From Candidatus Binatia bacterium (lineage in GTDB: Bacteria; Desulfobacterota; Binatia; UBA12015): 64,000 bases of DNA. Position numbers and translations under genes: made by a program. The notes beneath the pieces are model-generated. The model was not told the DNA's origin, did no database searches, and saw nothing but the letters and a program-made list of their open reading frames with translations. This document shows, in pieces, positions 43,820-53,644 of this stretch. Numbering within the stretch: the stretch's first letter is position 1; each line of letters opens with the position of its first letter. Location of the stretch: NCBI GenBank assembly GCA_029243485.1, contig JAQWRY010000007.1:62001-126000 (forward strand), in the 5' to 3' direction.

Positions 43820-45102
<1,283 letters not shown>

Positions 45103-45106
<4 letters not shown>

Positions 45107-46911
45107 GTAGTTCGGACCACCCGGAGATCACCCTCGACGCGCTCGGCGACTGGCGCGCTGGCAGTGGCTGCGGCACGCTTCGCGCCGAGGATATCGGCAA
45201 GGAACTCACCGTTCTCGGCTGGGTCGACACGCGTCGGGACCACGGCGGCATCGTCTTCATCGACGTCCGGGACCGGACCGGCATCTTGCAGGTCGTCTTC
45301 GACCCCGACGACGATGCCGTCTCCCACGGTCGTGCTCACGGACTTCGGAGTGAGTACGTCATTGGCGTTCGCGGGAAGCTCGCCAAGCGGCCTCCCGAGA
45401 CCCTGAACACGGACCTCCCGACCGGCGAGGTCGAGATCCGCGCTTCCGAGATGAAGATCCTCTCGGGGTCGCGCGTTCTTCCGTTCCCGCTCGACGACGA
45501 GGACGAGGCCGGAGAAGTGGTGCGCCTGAAGCATCGGTATCTCGATCTTCGACGGCAGCGGCTGCGCAAGAACCTCATGGCACGCCATCAGACGGCGCGC
45601 GCCATCCGCAACTACCTCGACGACGAGAACTTCATCGACATCGAGACCCCGATTCTGACCCGTTCGACCCCCGAGGGCGCGCGTGACTACCTGGTTCCGA
45701 GCCGGGTGAATCCAGGCAACGTCTACGCGCTCCCGCAGTCGCCTCAGATCTTCAAACAGATCCTGATGGTCTCCGGGTACGAACGCTACTATCAGGTCGT
45801 TCGCTGCTTCCGTGACGAGGACTTGCGGGCCGATCGCCAACCGGAGTTCACCCAGGTCGACATCGAGATGTCGTTCGTCGGAGCCGAGGAGATTCTCGCG
45901 CTCACAGAGGGCCTCCTCAAAGCGGGTGCCGCCGCCATCGGCGCGCCGGTGCCCGAGGCTCCGTTCCCCCGCATGACCTACGAGGAGGCGACCCGGCGTT
46001 TCGGCACGGATCGACCGGACACCCGCTTCGGGCTCGAGCTCATCGAGCTCTCTGATCTGATGGAGACCGCACAGGCGCGTGTTCTAGCACAGGCCGTGGC
46101 CGAGGGAGGAATCGTAGGCGGTGTCGTGGCCGAGGACGGTCACAAGTTCAGCCGCCGCGAACTCGATGAGACCGTCGCCTGGGCGCAGTCGATCGGAGCG
46201 AAGGGCCTCGCGTGGATCCGCTCGACGGACGACGGTTGGCAGTCTCCGCTCGCGAAGTTCTTCGACGAGGGCGAACGAGAGAAGATCGAAGAACGCACCG
46301 GGCTGCGCAAGGGCGGGGTGCTGTTCCTCGTGGCCGGGCCGCGGAAGTACGCGCAGGGGATTCTCGGCCAGCTCCGGCTCCGCCTCGCCTCGATGTTGGA
46401 CCTGATCCCCGAGAACCAGTGGAACTATCTCTGGGTCACGGACTTCCCGCTTCTCGAGTACAGCACCGAGGCCAAGCGCCTCGTGAGTGTGCACCACCCG
46501 TTCACGGCCCCGCGCGAGGAAGACCTCGACTTGCTCGAGTCCGAACCAGAGAAGGTTCTCGCGAACGCGTACGACGTCATCCTGAACGGCACCGAGCTCG
46601 GGGGCGGATCGATTCGTATCCATCGCCCGGACGTGCAGGCGCGCGTGTTCTCCGCTCTCGGGATCGAAGAAGGTGAGATGCGTGAACAGTTCGGGTTCCT
46701 GCTGGACGCGCTTTCGTACGGTGCGCCGCCGCATGGTGGCATCGCACTCGGGCTCGATCGGCTTTGCATGCTGTGGCTCGGCGAGGCGTCGATCCGAGAC
46801 GTCATCGCCTTCCCGAAGACGCAGAAGGCCCACGATCCGATGAGCGAGGCGCCGTCCGCCCCGTCGGCCAAGCAATTGCGTGATCTCGGGCTGAAGTTCA
46901 CGCAGAGCTGA
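45103..46911 (+). CDS. aspS: Aspartyl-tRNA synthetase
   Basis: Class II synthetase that charges tRNA-Asp (possibly also tRNA-Asn in organisms that use the amidotransferase route). 602 residues: N-terminal OB-fold (VLGWVDTRRDHGGIVFIDVRDRTG), class II core with RYYQVVRCFRDEDLRADRQPEFTQ, a GAD insertion domain of the bacterial type, and motif 3 GGIALGLDRLCML. Its ATG overlaps the hisS stop. Discriminating versus non-discriminating type is not decided by eye. Confidence 0.96.
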
Positions 46912-46972
46912 TCCGAGGTTTTAGGTCGCGCCGAGCTCCCCCCAGGCTGCCGCTCTCGGCGCCGGCGTCGGT

Positions 46973-47122
46973 TTAGAGGTCGTCGGGCAGGCTGGAGGCC
47001 GCGTCTGGGCTGCTCTGCAGGCGCACGTGGTGGCCGCTCTCTGCGAGGGCGGCGACTCCTGCGGGCGTCAGAGCGCCGCGGTTCTCATTCGGCTTGATCT
47101 CGCGCGGGACCCCGATCTCCAT
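46973..47122 (-). pseudogene. 5' fragment of alanine dehydrogenase
   Basis: A 49-codon minus-strand frame reads [20 protein letters not shown] then [20 protein letters not shown] and ends at TAA. This is the N terminus of alanine dehydrogenase (ald), which normally is about 370 residues; the rest is missing and the tail is unrelated. ATG 47122 is the family start. It was probably left by a deletion. It occupies part of the 288-base gap between aspS and folD; in the remainder I see nothing clear. Confidence 0.8.
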
Positions 47123-47199
47123 CCGCCGATTCTATCCCATCCGCCGAATTGAAGAACCTGCCTTTACAGCCCGCGGGGAGGGCCTTATAGACGCCTGCC

Positions 47200-48066
47200 A
47201 TGGCAGCAGCGACCCAGGCGACGGACGTGCGGATCGACGGCAAGGCAGTAGGGCAGCGCGTCCGGGAAGAGGTGCGGGTACGCGTCGCGGCGATCGCGGA
47301 TCAGGTCCGCCCGGGCCTGGCGACGGTACTCGTAGGCGACGACGCGGCGTCGGCGGTCTACGTGCGGATGAAGCACAAGGCGTGCGAAGCGGCGGGCCTC
47401 CTCTCGGTCGGAATCGAGATGCCGGGGACGACGACCCAGGCCGAGCTTCTGGCTCAGGTCGACGAGCTGAACGCGCGCGACGACATCCACGGAATCCTCG
47501 TCCAACTCCCGCTTCCTGACGGGTTGGATGAACACGAGGTGATCGAGCGACTGAAGCCGGAGAAGGACGTGGACGGCCTGCATCCGATCAGCCAGGGAAA
47601 GCTCCTAGCGGGCACGCCGGGGCCCCGCCCGTGCACGCCGGCCGGAGTGATCCGCTTGATCGACGAGGTCGGTGTGGATCCGAAGGGGAAGCGCGCGGTT
47701 GTTGTGGGGCGCAGCCTGCTCGTCGGGAAACCGATCGCGCTCCTTTTGTTGGAACGCCACGCGACCGTCACGATGTGCCACTCGCGAACCGCCGACCTGG
47801 CGCGCGAGGTCGGGGAGGCCGACATTCTCGTCGCGGCGATCGGGAAGCCGCGCGCCATCCCCGGCGAGTGGATCAAGCCGGGCGCCACGGTGATCGACGT
47901 GGGAGTCAATCGGACGGATGACGGACTGGTCGGTGACGTCGACTATGAGCCGGCGGCGAAGCGCGCGGCGCACATCACGCCGGTGCCGGGCGGGGTCGGA
48001 CCGATGACGATCGCGATGCTGCTCTCCAATACCGTCGACGCGGCGATCGCGAGCGTGTCCGAGTGA
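47200..48066 (+). CDS. folD: Methylenetetrahydrofolate dehydrogenase / cyclohydrolase FolD
   Basis: Bifunctional enzyme interconverting 5,10-methylene-, methenyl- and 10-formyl-THF. 288 residues with [24 protein letters not shown] (the catalytic YxxxK: YVRMK), [13 protein letters not shown], the [11 protein letters not shown] signature and [18 protein letters not shown] for NADP, and [16 protein letters not shown] at the end. ATG 47200 fits. Its stop overlaps the gcvT start (GTGA), coupling folate conversion to the glycine cleavage system. Confidence 0.96.
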   Translation: MAAATQATDVRIDGKAVGQRVREEVRVRVAAIADQVRPGLATVLVGDDAASAVYVRMKHKACEAAGLLSVGIEMPGTTTQAELLAQVDELNARDDIHGILVQLPLPDGLDEHEVIERLKPEKDVDGLHPISQGKLLAGTPGPRPCTPAGVIRLIDEVGVDPKGKRAVVVGRSLLVGKPIALLLLERHATVTMCHSRTADLAREVGEADILVAAIGKPRAIPGEWIKPGATVIDVGVNRTDDGLVGDVDYEPAAKRAAHITPVPGGVGPMTIAMLLSNTVDAAIASVSE

Positions 48067-49175
48067 GCGAGCTTCGTCGTACGCCGCTCTTCGACCGGCA
48101 CAAAGCAGCGGGCGCACGCTTCGTCGACTTCGGTGGCTGGCAGATGCCCGTGCAGTATCGGGGTCTGCTCGACGAACATCAGGCGGTCCGCACTGCGGCC
48201 GGCCTGTTCGACGTCTCGCACATGGGGGAGATCGAAGTCGAGGGCTCCGGGGCGTTGGCCTTGTGCCAGCGAATCACGACGAACGATGCGTCGGTTCTGG
48301 ACGTCGGACGGGCGCAGTACACGATCTGGTGCACCGAGGACGGTGGCACGATCGACGACACGATCCTCTACAGGCGCGGCGACGATCGCTACCTGTTCTG
48401 CGTCAACGCCTCGAACGTGGCGGCGTGTGTCGGCTGGATCCGCGAGCAGGCGAAAGGCGACGGGTCGGTCACCGTGACCGACCGCAGCGAGGACACGGCT
48501 CTGCTCGCGCTTCAGGGGCCGCGCGCGGCCGAACTCGTGGAGCAGGGCGCGGGCGCATGGCTGTCGGCGCTGCCCCGGTTCGGGTGCGCGGACGGGGAAC
48601 TTTTCGGCATCCCGCTGTTCGCCGCACGGACCGGCTACACGGGCGAGGATGGGTTCGAGCTGTTCTGTGCTGCGGGTTCGGCGGCGGCGCTCTGGGATGC
48701 CCTGATGGGGCCCGGAGAGGCCCTCGGGCTGGAGCCGATCGGGCTGGGCGCCCGTGACACGTTGCGGCTCGAAGCGGGCCTGGCGCTCTACGGCCATGAA
48801 CTCGGGCGCAACATCTCGCCGCTCGAGGCGGGGCTCGGATGGGCGGTTAAGCTCGATAAGGGTGAGTTCATCGGACGGGACGCACTTCGTGCACAGCGCG
48901 AAGCCGGTCCGCCGAGACAGCTGGTGGGCCTCGAGCTCACCGACAAAGGGATCGGGCGGGCCGAGTATCCCGTCCGATCGGGTGAGAATAGGGTCGGTGT
49001 CGTGACCAGCGGAACGCGTTCCCCGACACTTCGTCGGGCGGTTGCGCTTGCCTTGGTCGACAGAGAATGGCTAGACGCAAGTCTATCGATCGAGATTCGC
49101 GGACGTGCGGCCGCGGCGGAACGGGTGAAGCTTCCGTTCTATCGTCGTCCCACGCCGGGGAGGAACGGGAAGTAA
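48063..49175 (+). CDS. gcvT: Aminomethyltransferase, T protein of glycine cleavage
   Basis: Transfers the methylene carbon from the lipoyl arm of GcvH to THF, releasing ammonia. 370 residues: [58 protein letters not shown] and [20 protein letters not shown] are family stretches. GTG 48063 overlaps the folD stop. GcvH follows immediately. The P protein gene is not in view; it could lie elsewhere. Confidence 0.94.
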   Translation: MSELRRTPLFDRHKAAGARFVDFGGWQMPVQYRGLLDEHQAVRTAAGLFDVSHMGEIEVEGSGALALCQRITTNDASVLDVGRAQYTIWCTEDGGTIDDTILYRRGDDRYLFCVNASNVAACVGWIREQAKGDGSVTVTDRSEDTALLALQGPRAAELVEQGAGAWLSALPRFGCADGELFGIPLFAARTGYTGEDGFELFCAAGSAAALWDALMGPGEALGLEPIGLGARDTLRLEAGLALYGHELGRNISPLEAGLGWAVKLDKGEFIGRDALRAQREAGPPRQLVGLELTDKGIGRAEYPVRSGENRVGVVTSGTRSPTLRRAVALALVDREWLDASLSIEIRGRAAAAERVKLPFYRRPTPGRNGK

Positions 49176-49177
49176 CA

Positions 49178-49567
49178 ATGGAACTGCCGGAGGACTTGAA
49201 ATATACCCGTGAGCACGAGTGGCTCGCTATCGAAGAGAAGGTGGCGACCGTCGGGATCACGGACCACGCGCAAGAGCAGCTCGGCGAAGTCGTCTTCGTG
49301 GAACTGCCCGCGGCAGGGGACAAGGTCGAAAAAGCGGAGCCCTTCGGGGTCGTAGAGTCCACGAAGGCCGTGTCGGACATCTACTCTCCGGTCTCGGGCG
49401 AAGTCGCCGAGGTCAATGACGATCTTCCCGATAGCCCGGAACTCGTGAATGAGGATCCGTACGGCGATGGTTGGATGGTCAAGATCACGATAGGGGACGA
49501 GGCCGACCTCGAAGAGCTGATGACCGCCGAAGAGTATCGCGAGTACGTCGAGTCCGAAGCGGAGTAG
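49178..49567 (+). CDS. gcvH: Glycine cleavage system H protein
   Basis: Lipoyl carrier that shuttles the aminomethyl group between GcvP, GcvT and GcvL. 129 residues with YTREHEWL near the start, GEVVFVELPAAGDKVEK, and the lipoylated Lys63 in VESTKAVSDIYSPVSG, then NDDLPDSPELVNEDPYGDGWMVKI. ATG 49178 follows a purine-rich site (GGGGAGGAACGGGAAG). It lies two bases after gcvT. Confidence 0.96.
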   Translation: MELPEDLKYTREHEWLAIEEKVATVGITDHAQEQLGEVVFVELPAAGDKVEKAEPFGVVESTKAVSDIYSPVSGEVAEVNDDLPDSPELVNEDPYGDGWMVKITIGDEADLEELMTAEEYREYVESEAE

Positions 49568-49576
49568 CGCCTCTGG

Positions 49577-50695
49577 CTACATCAGGCCGATGCGCAATCG
49601 GCTCTCGACGGCGCGGATCCGTTGGGAGACGCCTGGCTGAACGCTGGCCAGGATCTGTGCCTGGAAGATGAACTCGAACTCGCCGTCGAGATTGGCGGCG
49701 CCTTTCGGCGGGTTGGGGTCGAAGGCGGCCTGGCGTAGAGCCTCGACGAGCGTTCGGTCCATGGCCGGGCTCCCCGACCGATCCACGACCTCGAGCGTGC
49801 GGAGCTTTCCGTTCTGATCGAGGATGGCGCGCACCGTGAGGAGTTGTGTGGCGGCGAGAATGTCGGGGCCGTCGAGGTCACGCCGTTGGTAGATCAGTAG
49901 GTTCTGAAAGACCCGTGTGCCGACGCGCCGCACGAAGGGGGCAAAGCGATCGGCTTTGGTGTTCAGCATCGTGAGCTGCCCGGCGGCGACGTCGGGCAGG
50001 TGATCGAAGCTGCCACGCAGGCCGCTGAAGACGCCGGGGACGGGCGGTGGAGCCGCCATCAAGTCGCGCCGCGGGTCGGCCTCCGGTGCGGGCTTGGCGC
50101 CGGGCTGGGCAGCGCGGGGCTGCGGCCGCGCCCGCGCCAGGACTTTGGCGGGCGGAGCGAGAAGGCGGTCGAGCCCGGGGAGCGGCTTGGCGCGTTGTGG
50201 CTGCGGTGCAGGCTCGGCTCTCGGTGCGGGCTCGGCGGCGGGTTGGGGTTCGGGTTCGGGTTGGGCTGCCTCCTCCGGTGGCGGGGGAGGGGCCGGGACC
50301 GATTCTGGCGACCCCTTCTCCACGGGTTCGGCGTTCGGCGCGCCCGCCTCGGGGTTCCCGCGCCGGATCGTCTGCTGATCGACCGAGTTGTCACGGTCGC
50401 TCAGGTAGGCGGCGCCGTCGGGCGCGATCTCGTTGTCGGAATCCGAGGGCGCGACGATCTGCTTGGTCGGGACCCGTGCCAACTTGTCCGGCTGGGTCGC
50501 GACTTCCCCTTCGGCTTGCAGCGGTGGAGGGCTGTCGAGCTTCACGACGATCGGCGGAGGCCCGGCCTCGTCGACGAGCGTGATGGGCTCGAGACTCAAC
50601 CACGCCAGAATCAGCCCGTGGGCGAGCAGCGAGATCAGCAGGAACGGCAGAAGGTCGCCAGTTCGATGGCGGTCGGGGTTCATGAACGCCGACAT
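49577..50695 (-). CDS. TonB-like energy-transducing protein with Pro-rich centre
   Basis: 372-residue protein with one N-terminal membrane anchor (LLPFLLISLLAHGLILAWLSL), a long periplasmic part rich in Pro, Ala and Glu (about 120-235), and a C-terminal TonB-like domain (about 280-360: TVRAILDQNGKLRTLEVVDRSGSPAMDRTLVEALRQAAF). TonB family proteins transmit inner-membrane energy to outer-membrane receptors. ATG 50695 has AAGGTAG nearby and is preferred over GTG 50713. No ExbB/ExbD genes are in the window, so its partner is unknown. Confidence 0.8.
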   Translation of the reverse strand: MSAFMNPDRHRTGDLLPFLLISLLAHGLILAWLSLEPITLVDEAGPPPIVVKLDSPPPLQAEGEVATQPDKLARVPTKQIVAPSDSDNEIAPDGAAYLSDRDNSVDQQTIRRGNPEAGAPNAEPVEKGSPESVPAPPPPPEEAAQPEPEPQPAAEPAPRAEPAPQPQRAKPLPGLDRLLAPPAKVLARARPQPRAAQPGAKPAPEADPRRDLMAAPPPVPGVFSGLRGSFDHLPDVAAGQLTMLNTKADRFAPFVRRVGTRVFQNLLIYQRRDLDGPDILAATQLLTVRAILDQNGKLRTLEVVDRSGSPAMDRTLVEALRQAAFDPNPPKGAANLDGEFEFIFQAQILASVQPGVSQRIRAVESRLRIGLM

Positions 50696-50740
50696 GAATC
50701 TACCTTGCAGCACCTACGGGGCTGCCCTAGACTTTCTCCC

Positions 50741-50935
50741 ATGGGTTTCGGGATCTGGGAGCTGCTGCTGATTCTTGCGGTGGTGCTGATCATCTTCGGC
50801 CCGGGGCGACTTCCCGGGTTGGGAAGCGGCGTAGGCGACGCGATTCGCAACTTTCGCAAGTCGGTCAACAAACCCGACGCAATCGACGTGACACCGGAAG
50901 ACGACGCCGACCCCGCCAGTTCCAAGGAAGCCTGA
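50741..50935 (+). CDS. tatA: Twin-arginine translocase subunit TatA/TatE
   Basis: 64-residue protein with one membrane segment (MGFGIWELLLILAVVLIIFGPGRLPGLGSGVG) followed by an amphipathic helix (DAIRNFRKSVNK) and an acidic tail. The FGPGRLPGLG-type hinge is typical of TatA/TatE; homologues are 60-90 residues. It is divergent from the TonB-like gene and ends before the DUF3426 gene on the other strand. tatB and tatC are not here. It is consistent with the Tat signal in the DUF1501 protein. Confidence 0.88.
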   Translation: MGFGIWELLLILAVVLIIFGPGRLPGLGSGVGDAIRNFRKSVNKPDAIDVTPEDDADPASSKEA

Positions 50936-50956
50936 TCCCAGCGCATCTTCGGTGGC

Positions 50957-51967
50957 TCAAGTCACCCGAGCATCGATGATGCGGACGACGACTTCCTCGA
51001 AGCCCTGAGGAGGGTCGGGGAACACGAGGAGGAAGCTGGCCGACTCGCCGGGACGGATCCGGAAGCGACGGTTTGGTTCTAGGCGCAGCAGCATCTCGAC
51101 CTCGCTCGCGGAGAGATCGCGGATGGTCGAGCGTGCCTGGTTCGCTGCGTAGACTCTCTGGCTCCGCGTTGGTTGCCCGCCTACTACGAGTCCTCCCTCG
51201 ACCTCGACGATTCGCAGGTCTTGGCTCGTGGTGTTCACCGCACGTCCCGAGACCACGTAGGCGAGCTTGTGGTCGCGGATGTAGTCGAGGCCTCCCTCGA
51301 GGTCGGTGACTTCGAGACGCCAGACAAGGAGATGGTCCTGCCCGAGGAGCCCACCAAGGATCGGGACTTCGGAAAGCTGCGCGAGTGCATCTGTCGGGTT
51401 CCGGTCGAGCGCCACTGCAACCAGAAGATAGAAGCAGAGGATCATTCCGACGCAGGTGCCGATCGGCTTCAGTGGCGATCGACGTCTGGGCGGAGCGGGC
51501 GCCCGCGGGCGGATGCTCGCCTTCCTCTTCTTCGGCGCCACGATGACCGGCGGAGGCGGCTCTTCCTCTTCCTCTTCCTCCTCCTCCTCGACTTCTTCGT
51601 CTACGAGCTCATCGTCGAACTCGAGCTCCTCCTCCTCTTCGTCCGCTTCCGGCTCGGCCGCGTCGCGCGCCGTCCCGGCTCGCCTGCGCTTGCCGGTTCC
51701 GAGCGTCGTGACGAACGCAGGCTCGGACGTGTCCGCTTCGTCCGGGTCACCCTCCTCGTCGGGCTCCTCGCGGGAGCGCTTTTTTCGAGGAAAGTCGAAG
51801 CTGAGGTTCTTGTCGGGGTTGCCCCGGGTGGCGGATCGATCCGCCCTCTCAGGCTCGCTCTTGAAGACGAGATCGCAGCGGGTGCACTTGAACACGGGCT
51901 GCGCACCGGCGAGGCGCGACTCGGGGACTCGGTACTGCGTGTGGCAGTGCGGGCACTGAACGGTCAT
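50957..51967 (-). CDS. MJ0042 zinc-finger / DUF3426 membrane protein
   Basis: 336-residue protein. It opens with an MJ0042-type zinc ribbon, CPHCHTQYRVPESRLAGA and CTRCDLVF (Cys-x2-Cys twice), followed by an acidic, low-complexity stretch with a run of glutamates (about 100-140), a basic segment, one membrane helix (IGTCVGMILCFYLLVAVALD) and a C-terminal DUF3426 domain (about 230-330). ATG 51967 is right before the finger. The topology suggests a cytoplasmic finger and outside C-terminal domain. The role is unknown; these proteins are common in delta- and betaproteobacteria. Confidence 0.85.
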   Translation of the reverse strand: MTVQCPHCHTQYRVPESRLAGAQPVFKCTRCDLVFKSEPERADRSATRGNPDKNLSFDFPRKKRSREEPDEEGDPDEADTSEPAFVTTLGTGKRRRAGTARDAAEPEADEEEEELEFDDELVDEEVEEEEEEEEEEPPPPVIVAPKKRKASIRPRAPAPPRRRSPLKPIGTCVGMILCFYLLVAVALDRNPTDALAQLSEVPILGGLLGQDHLLVWRLEVTDLEGGLDYIRDHKLAYVVSGRAVNTTSQDLRIVEVEGGLVVGGQPTRSQRVYAANQARSTIRDLSASEVEMLLRLEPNRRFRIRPGESASFLLVFPDPPQGFEEVVVRIIDARVT

Positions 51968-52058
51968 CGTCGCTTCGTCGTTTCGCGGATCGGCTTCGTG
52001 GTGTTGCGCAGCCGAGGCGACCCTCGTCGTCCTAACCTGCCACACTCTGGGCTGGTTT

Positions 52059-53414
52059 TCATCTGCGGAGAGTCCGATGGTGCAAGGTTACGAGTTCGGG
52101 GCCGGTGGTGGGGTCGGGCCTGCCCCCGGGAGGGAGATCCTCCGTGGATTCCCAGAGGATGCCTCCGCGCCCGCCTCCCAGAAGCCAAGGGGCCGGATTC
52201 CGGATCGCCCGCCCCACGGCGGCCTCGGCCACCCGCGCCGCGCGCACGGCCAGGGTCGACCCGAGATCGCGGGACAACGACGCGTGGATCGCGAGAGCCG
52301 CGCCCTCGCGCTCCTGCCACGCCGCGAGGACCCGGTTTCCGGCGATGGCCACCCTCGGACGGGTCCGCTCGGTGCCTGGACGGCCGGAGTCGAGTTCCTG
52401 GGGCGGCGAGAAGCTGTTTCCGGCGTCGGTCGACGTGGCCAGGACAATCCGCTCGGCGCCGCTCTTGGCCGTGCGCCAGGTCGCGGCGACACTGGTCCCA
52501 TCGACGGCGAAGTGAGCGAGCGGGTGCAGGCCGTCTTGCCTCTCGAGAAGTGTTCGGGGAGGGGCCCAACTCGCTCCACCGTCCGTCGACCGGCTGAGCC
52601 GCACGGCGATGGCACCCGTGGGCCCAGGAACCCACTCCGACCAGCCCGCGAGGATCGCCCCTGAGGCGCGGCCGAGCCACAGGGGTGTCGGGCCAGCGGG
52701 GCGCCCGGGGAGGGACGTCACGGGCCCGTCCGTGCCCCGCCCGTGCGGCGACAGCGCGAACACGCGAGGGGGGTTCCACGAGCCGACCACGGCCGTACCT
52801 TCCCCGGTTCCGAGCGCCACGAAGCCGATCGGAGCGCTGGTCGTGGTCCGGCCGACCCGCTTCCAGCCGGCGCGTGTGCCAGGGGCGCGCTGCCAGACGC
52901 CTAGTCGTTCCTGGCCGGTCGAGTGTCGTCCTGCCGGTCGGCCTTCGACGGCGATCACAGCGGGAGGCCGGCCCGCACCCCTGGGGTTCGACCCGAACTC
53001 GGCCGGCAACTCCCGGGGGGCCGGGTAGGGCGCACCGGAGGCGTCGCCCTCGGTCCATGCGATGCGGCCGGCACCGGCCCGGGCGGTTTCCCACCAGGCG
53101 ATGGTCGCCGTGTCGCCTGAGCCTGCGAGGACGACCGGGGGATGTCGTCGATGCGTCGAGGGGCCCGTGAGCGTCGTCGGGGCGGCGCCGGGAGTCGCCA
53201 GGTCGATGGCGGCGACGCCGGTCTGTCCGTCCGTCGAGATCGCGAAGGCGGCCACCGTCCGGTTCTCGCAGGTGTCCAGGCTCGCGGCGGGGCCGTCGAT
53301 GCGGCCGATCACCCGCGCAGCCGGTCCGACCGTCACGGGCTCGTCGAAGGTGGCGCAGCCCGGGGTGCAGACACAAACGAGCGCGGCTCCGAGGAGCCGT
53401 GCTCGTCTGCGCAA
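52059..53414 (-). CDS. Exported lipoprotein-like protein with BNR/sialidase-like repeats
   Basis: About 451 residues. The N terminus is a short signal with a lipobox-like CTPGC (LRRRARLLGAALVCVCTPGC), which suggests lipid attachment. The rest is built of beta-propeller-like repeats such as RLSRSTDGGASWAPPRTLLE and STDAGNSFSPP (BNR / Asp-box type), so a six-bladed propeller of unknown ligand is likely. A TTG at 53414 is the only suitable start after the tRNA gene; upstream codons belong to tRNA-Leu. There is no good ribosome-binding site, so the start is uncertain. It directly follows the tRNA. Confidence 0.7.
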   Translation of the reverse strand: MRRRARLLGAALVCVCTPGCATFDEPVTVGPAARVIGRIDGPAASLDTCENRTVAAFAISTDGQTGVAAIDLATPGAAPTTLTGPSTHRRHPPVVLAGSGDTATIAWWETARAGAGRIAWTEGDASGAPYPAPRELPAEFGSNPRGAGRPPAVIAVEGRPAGRHSTGQERLGVWQRAPGTRAGWKRVGRTTTSAPIGFVALGTGEGTAVVGSWNPPRVFALSPHGRGTDGPVTSLPGRPAGPTPLWLGRASGAILAGWSEWVPGPTGAIAVRLSRSTDGGASWAPPRTLLERQDGLHPLAHFAVDGTSVAATWRTAKSGAERIVLATSTDAGNSFSPPQELDSGRPGTERTRPRVAIAGNRVLAAWQEREGAALAIHASLSRDLGSTLAVRAARVAEAAVGRAIRNPAPWLLGGGRGGILWESTEDLPPGGRPDPTTGPELVTLHHRTLRR

Positions 53415-53417
53415 AGA

Positions 53418-53501
53418 TGCGAGAGATGGGACTTGAACCCACACGGGTGTTACCCCACAGGCTCCTGAAACCTGCGCGTCTGCCAATTCCGCCACTCTCG
53501 C
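53418..53501 (-). tRNA. tRNA-Leu (anticodon CAG)
   Basis: The minus strand folds into a class II tRNA of 84 nucleotides: acceptor stem GCGAGAG / CTCTCGC with discriminator A, D-arm, anticodon loop TTCAGGA with CAG, a long variable arm (GTGGGGTAACACCC) and the TTCAAGT loop. The anticodon reads leucine codon CUG. CCA is not encoded. The lipoprotein gene begins four bases after the 3' end on the same strand. Confidence 0.95.
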
Positions 53502-53571
53502 CCGGCAGATCGGCAGCTACCAGTCCGGCACGCGCGCTTCAAATCTCGCCGCCGTGGCCTGAAACGAAAGC

Positions 53572-53601
53572 GGCGGCCCGCGTCGTGGAACGCGAGCCGC
53601 C
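53572..53601 (-). terminator. Rho-independent terminator after amtB
   Basis: An 11-bp stem (GGCGGCTCGCG / CGCGGGCCGCC with one T-G wobble) and an 8-base loop, followed on the minus strand by a T-rich run (CTTTCGTTT). It lies about 40 bases after the amtB stop and before tRNA-Leu. Confidence 0.7.
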
Positions 53602-53614
53602 GGGCTTTCAATCG

Positions 53615-53633
53615 GGCGGCGCGGAGCGCCGCC
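53615..53633 (-). other. Second GC-rich hairpin next to the amtB stop
   Basis: An 8-bp perfect stem (GGCGGCGC / GCGCCGCC) with a three-base loop lies between amtB and the terminator. It may help stop transcription or protect the mRNA end. Confidence 0.45.
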
Positions 53634-53644
53634 GGGGAAAGAGG

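Noticed and set aside
53418-53495. N-terminal extension of the lipoprotein through the tRNA
   Set aside because: MAELADAQVSGACG is the usual translation of a tRNA-Leu gene, not protein coding.
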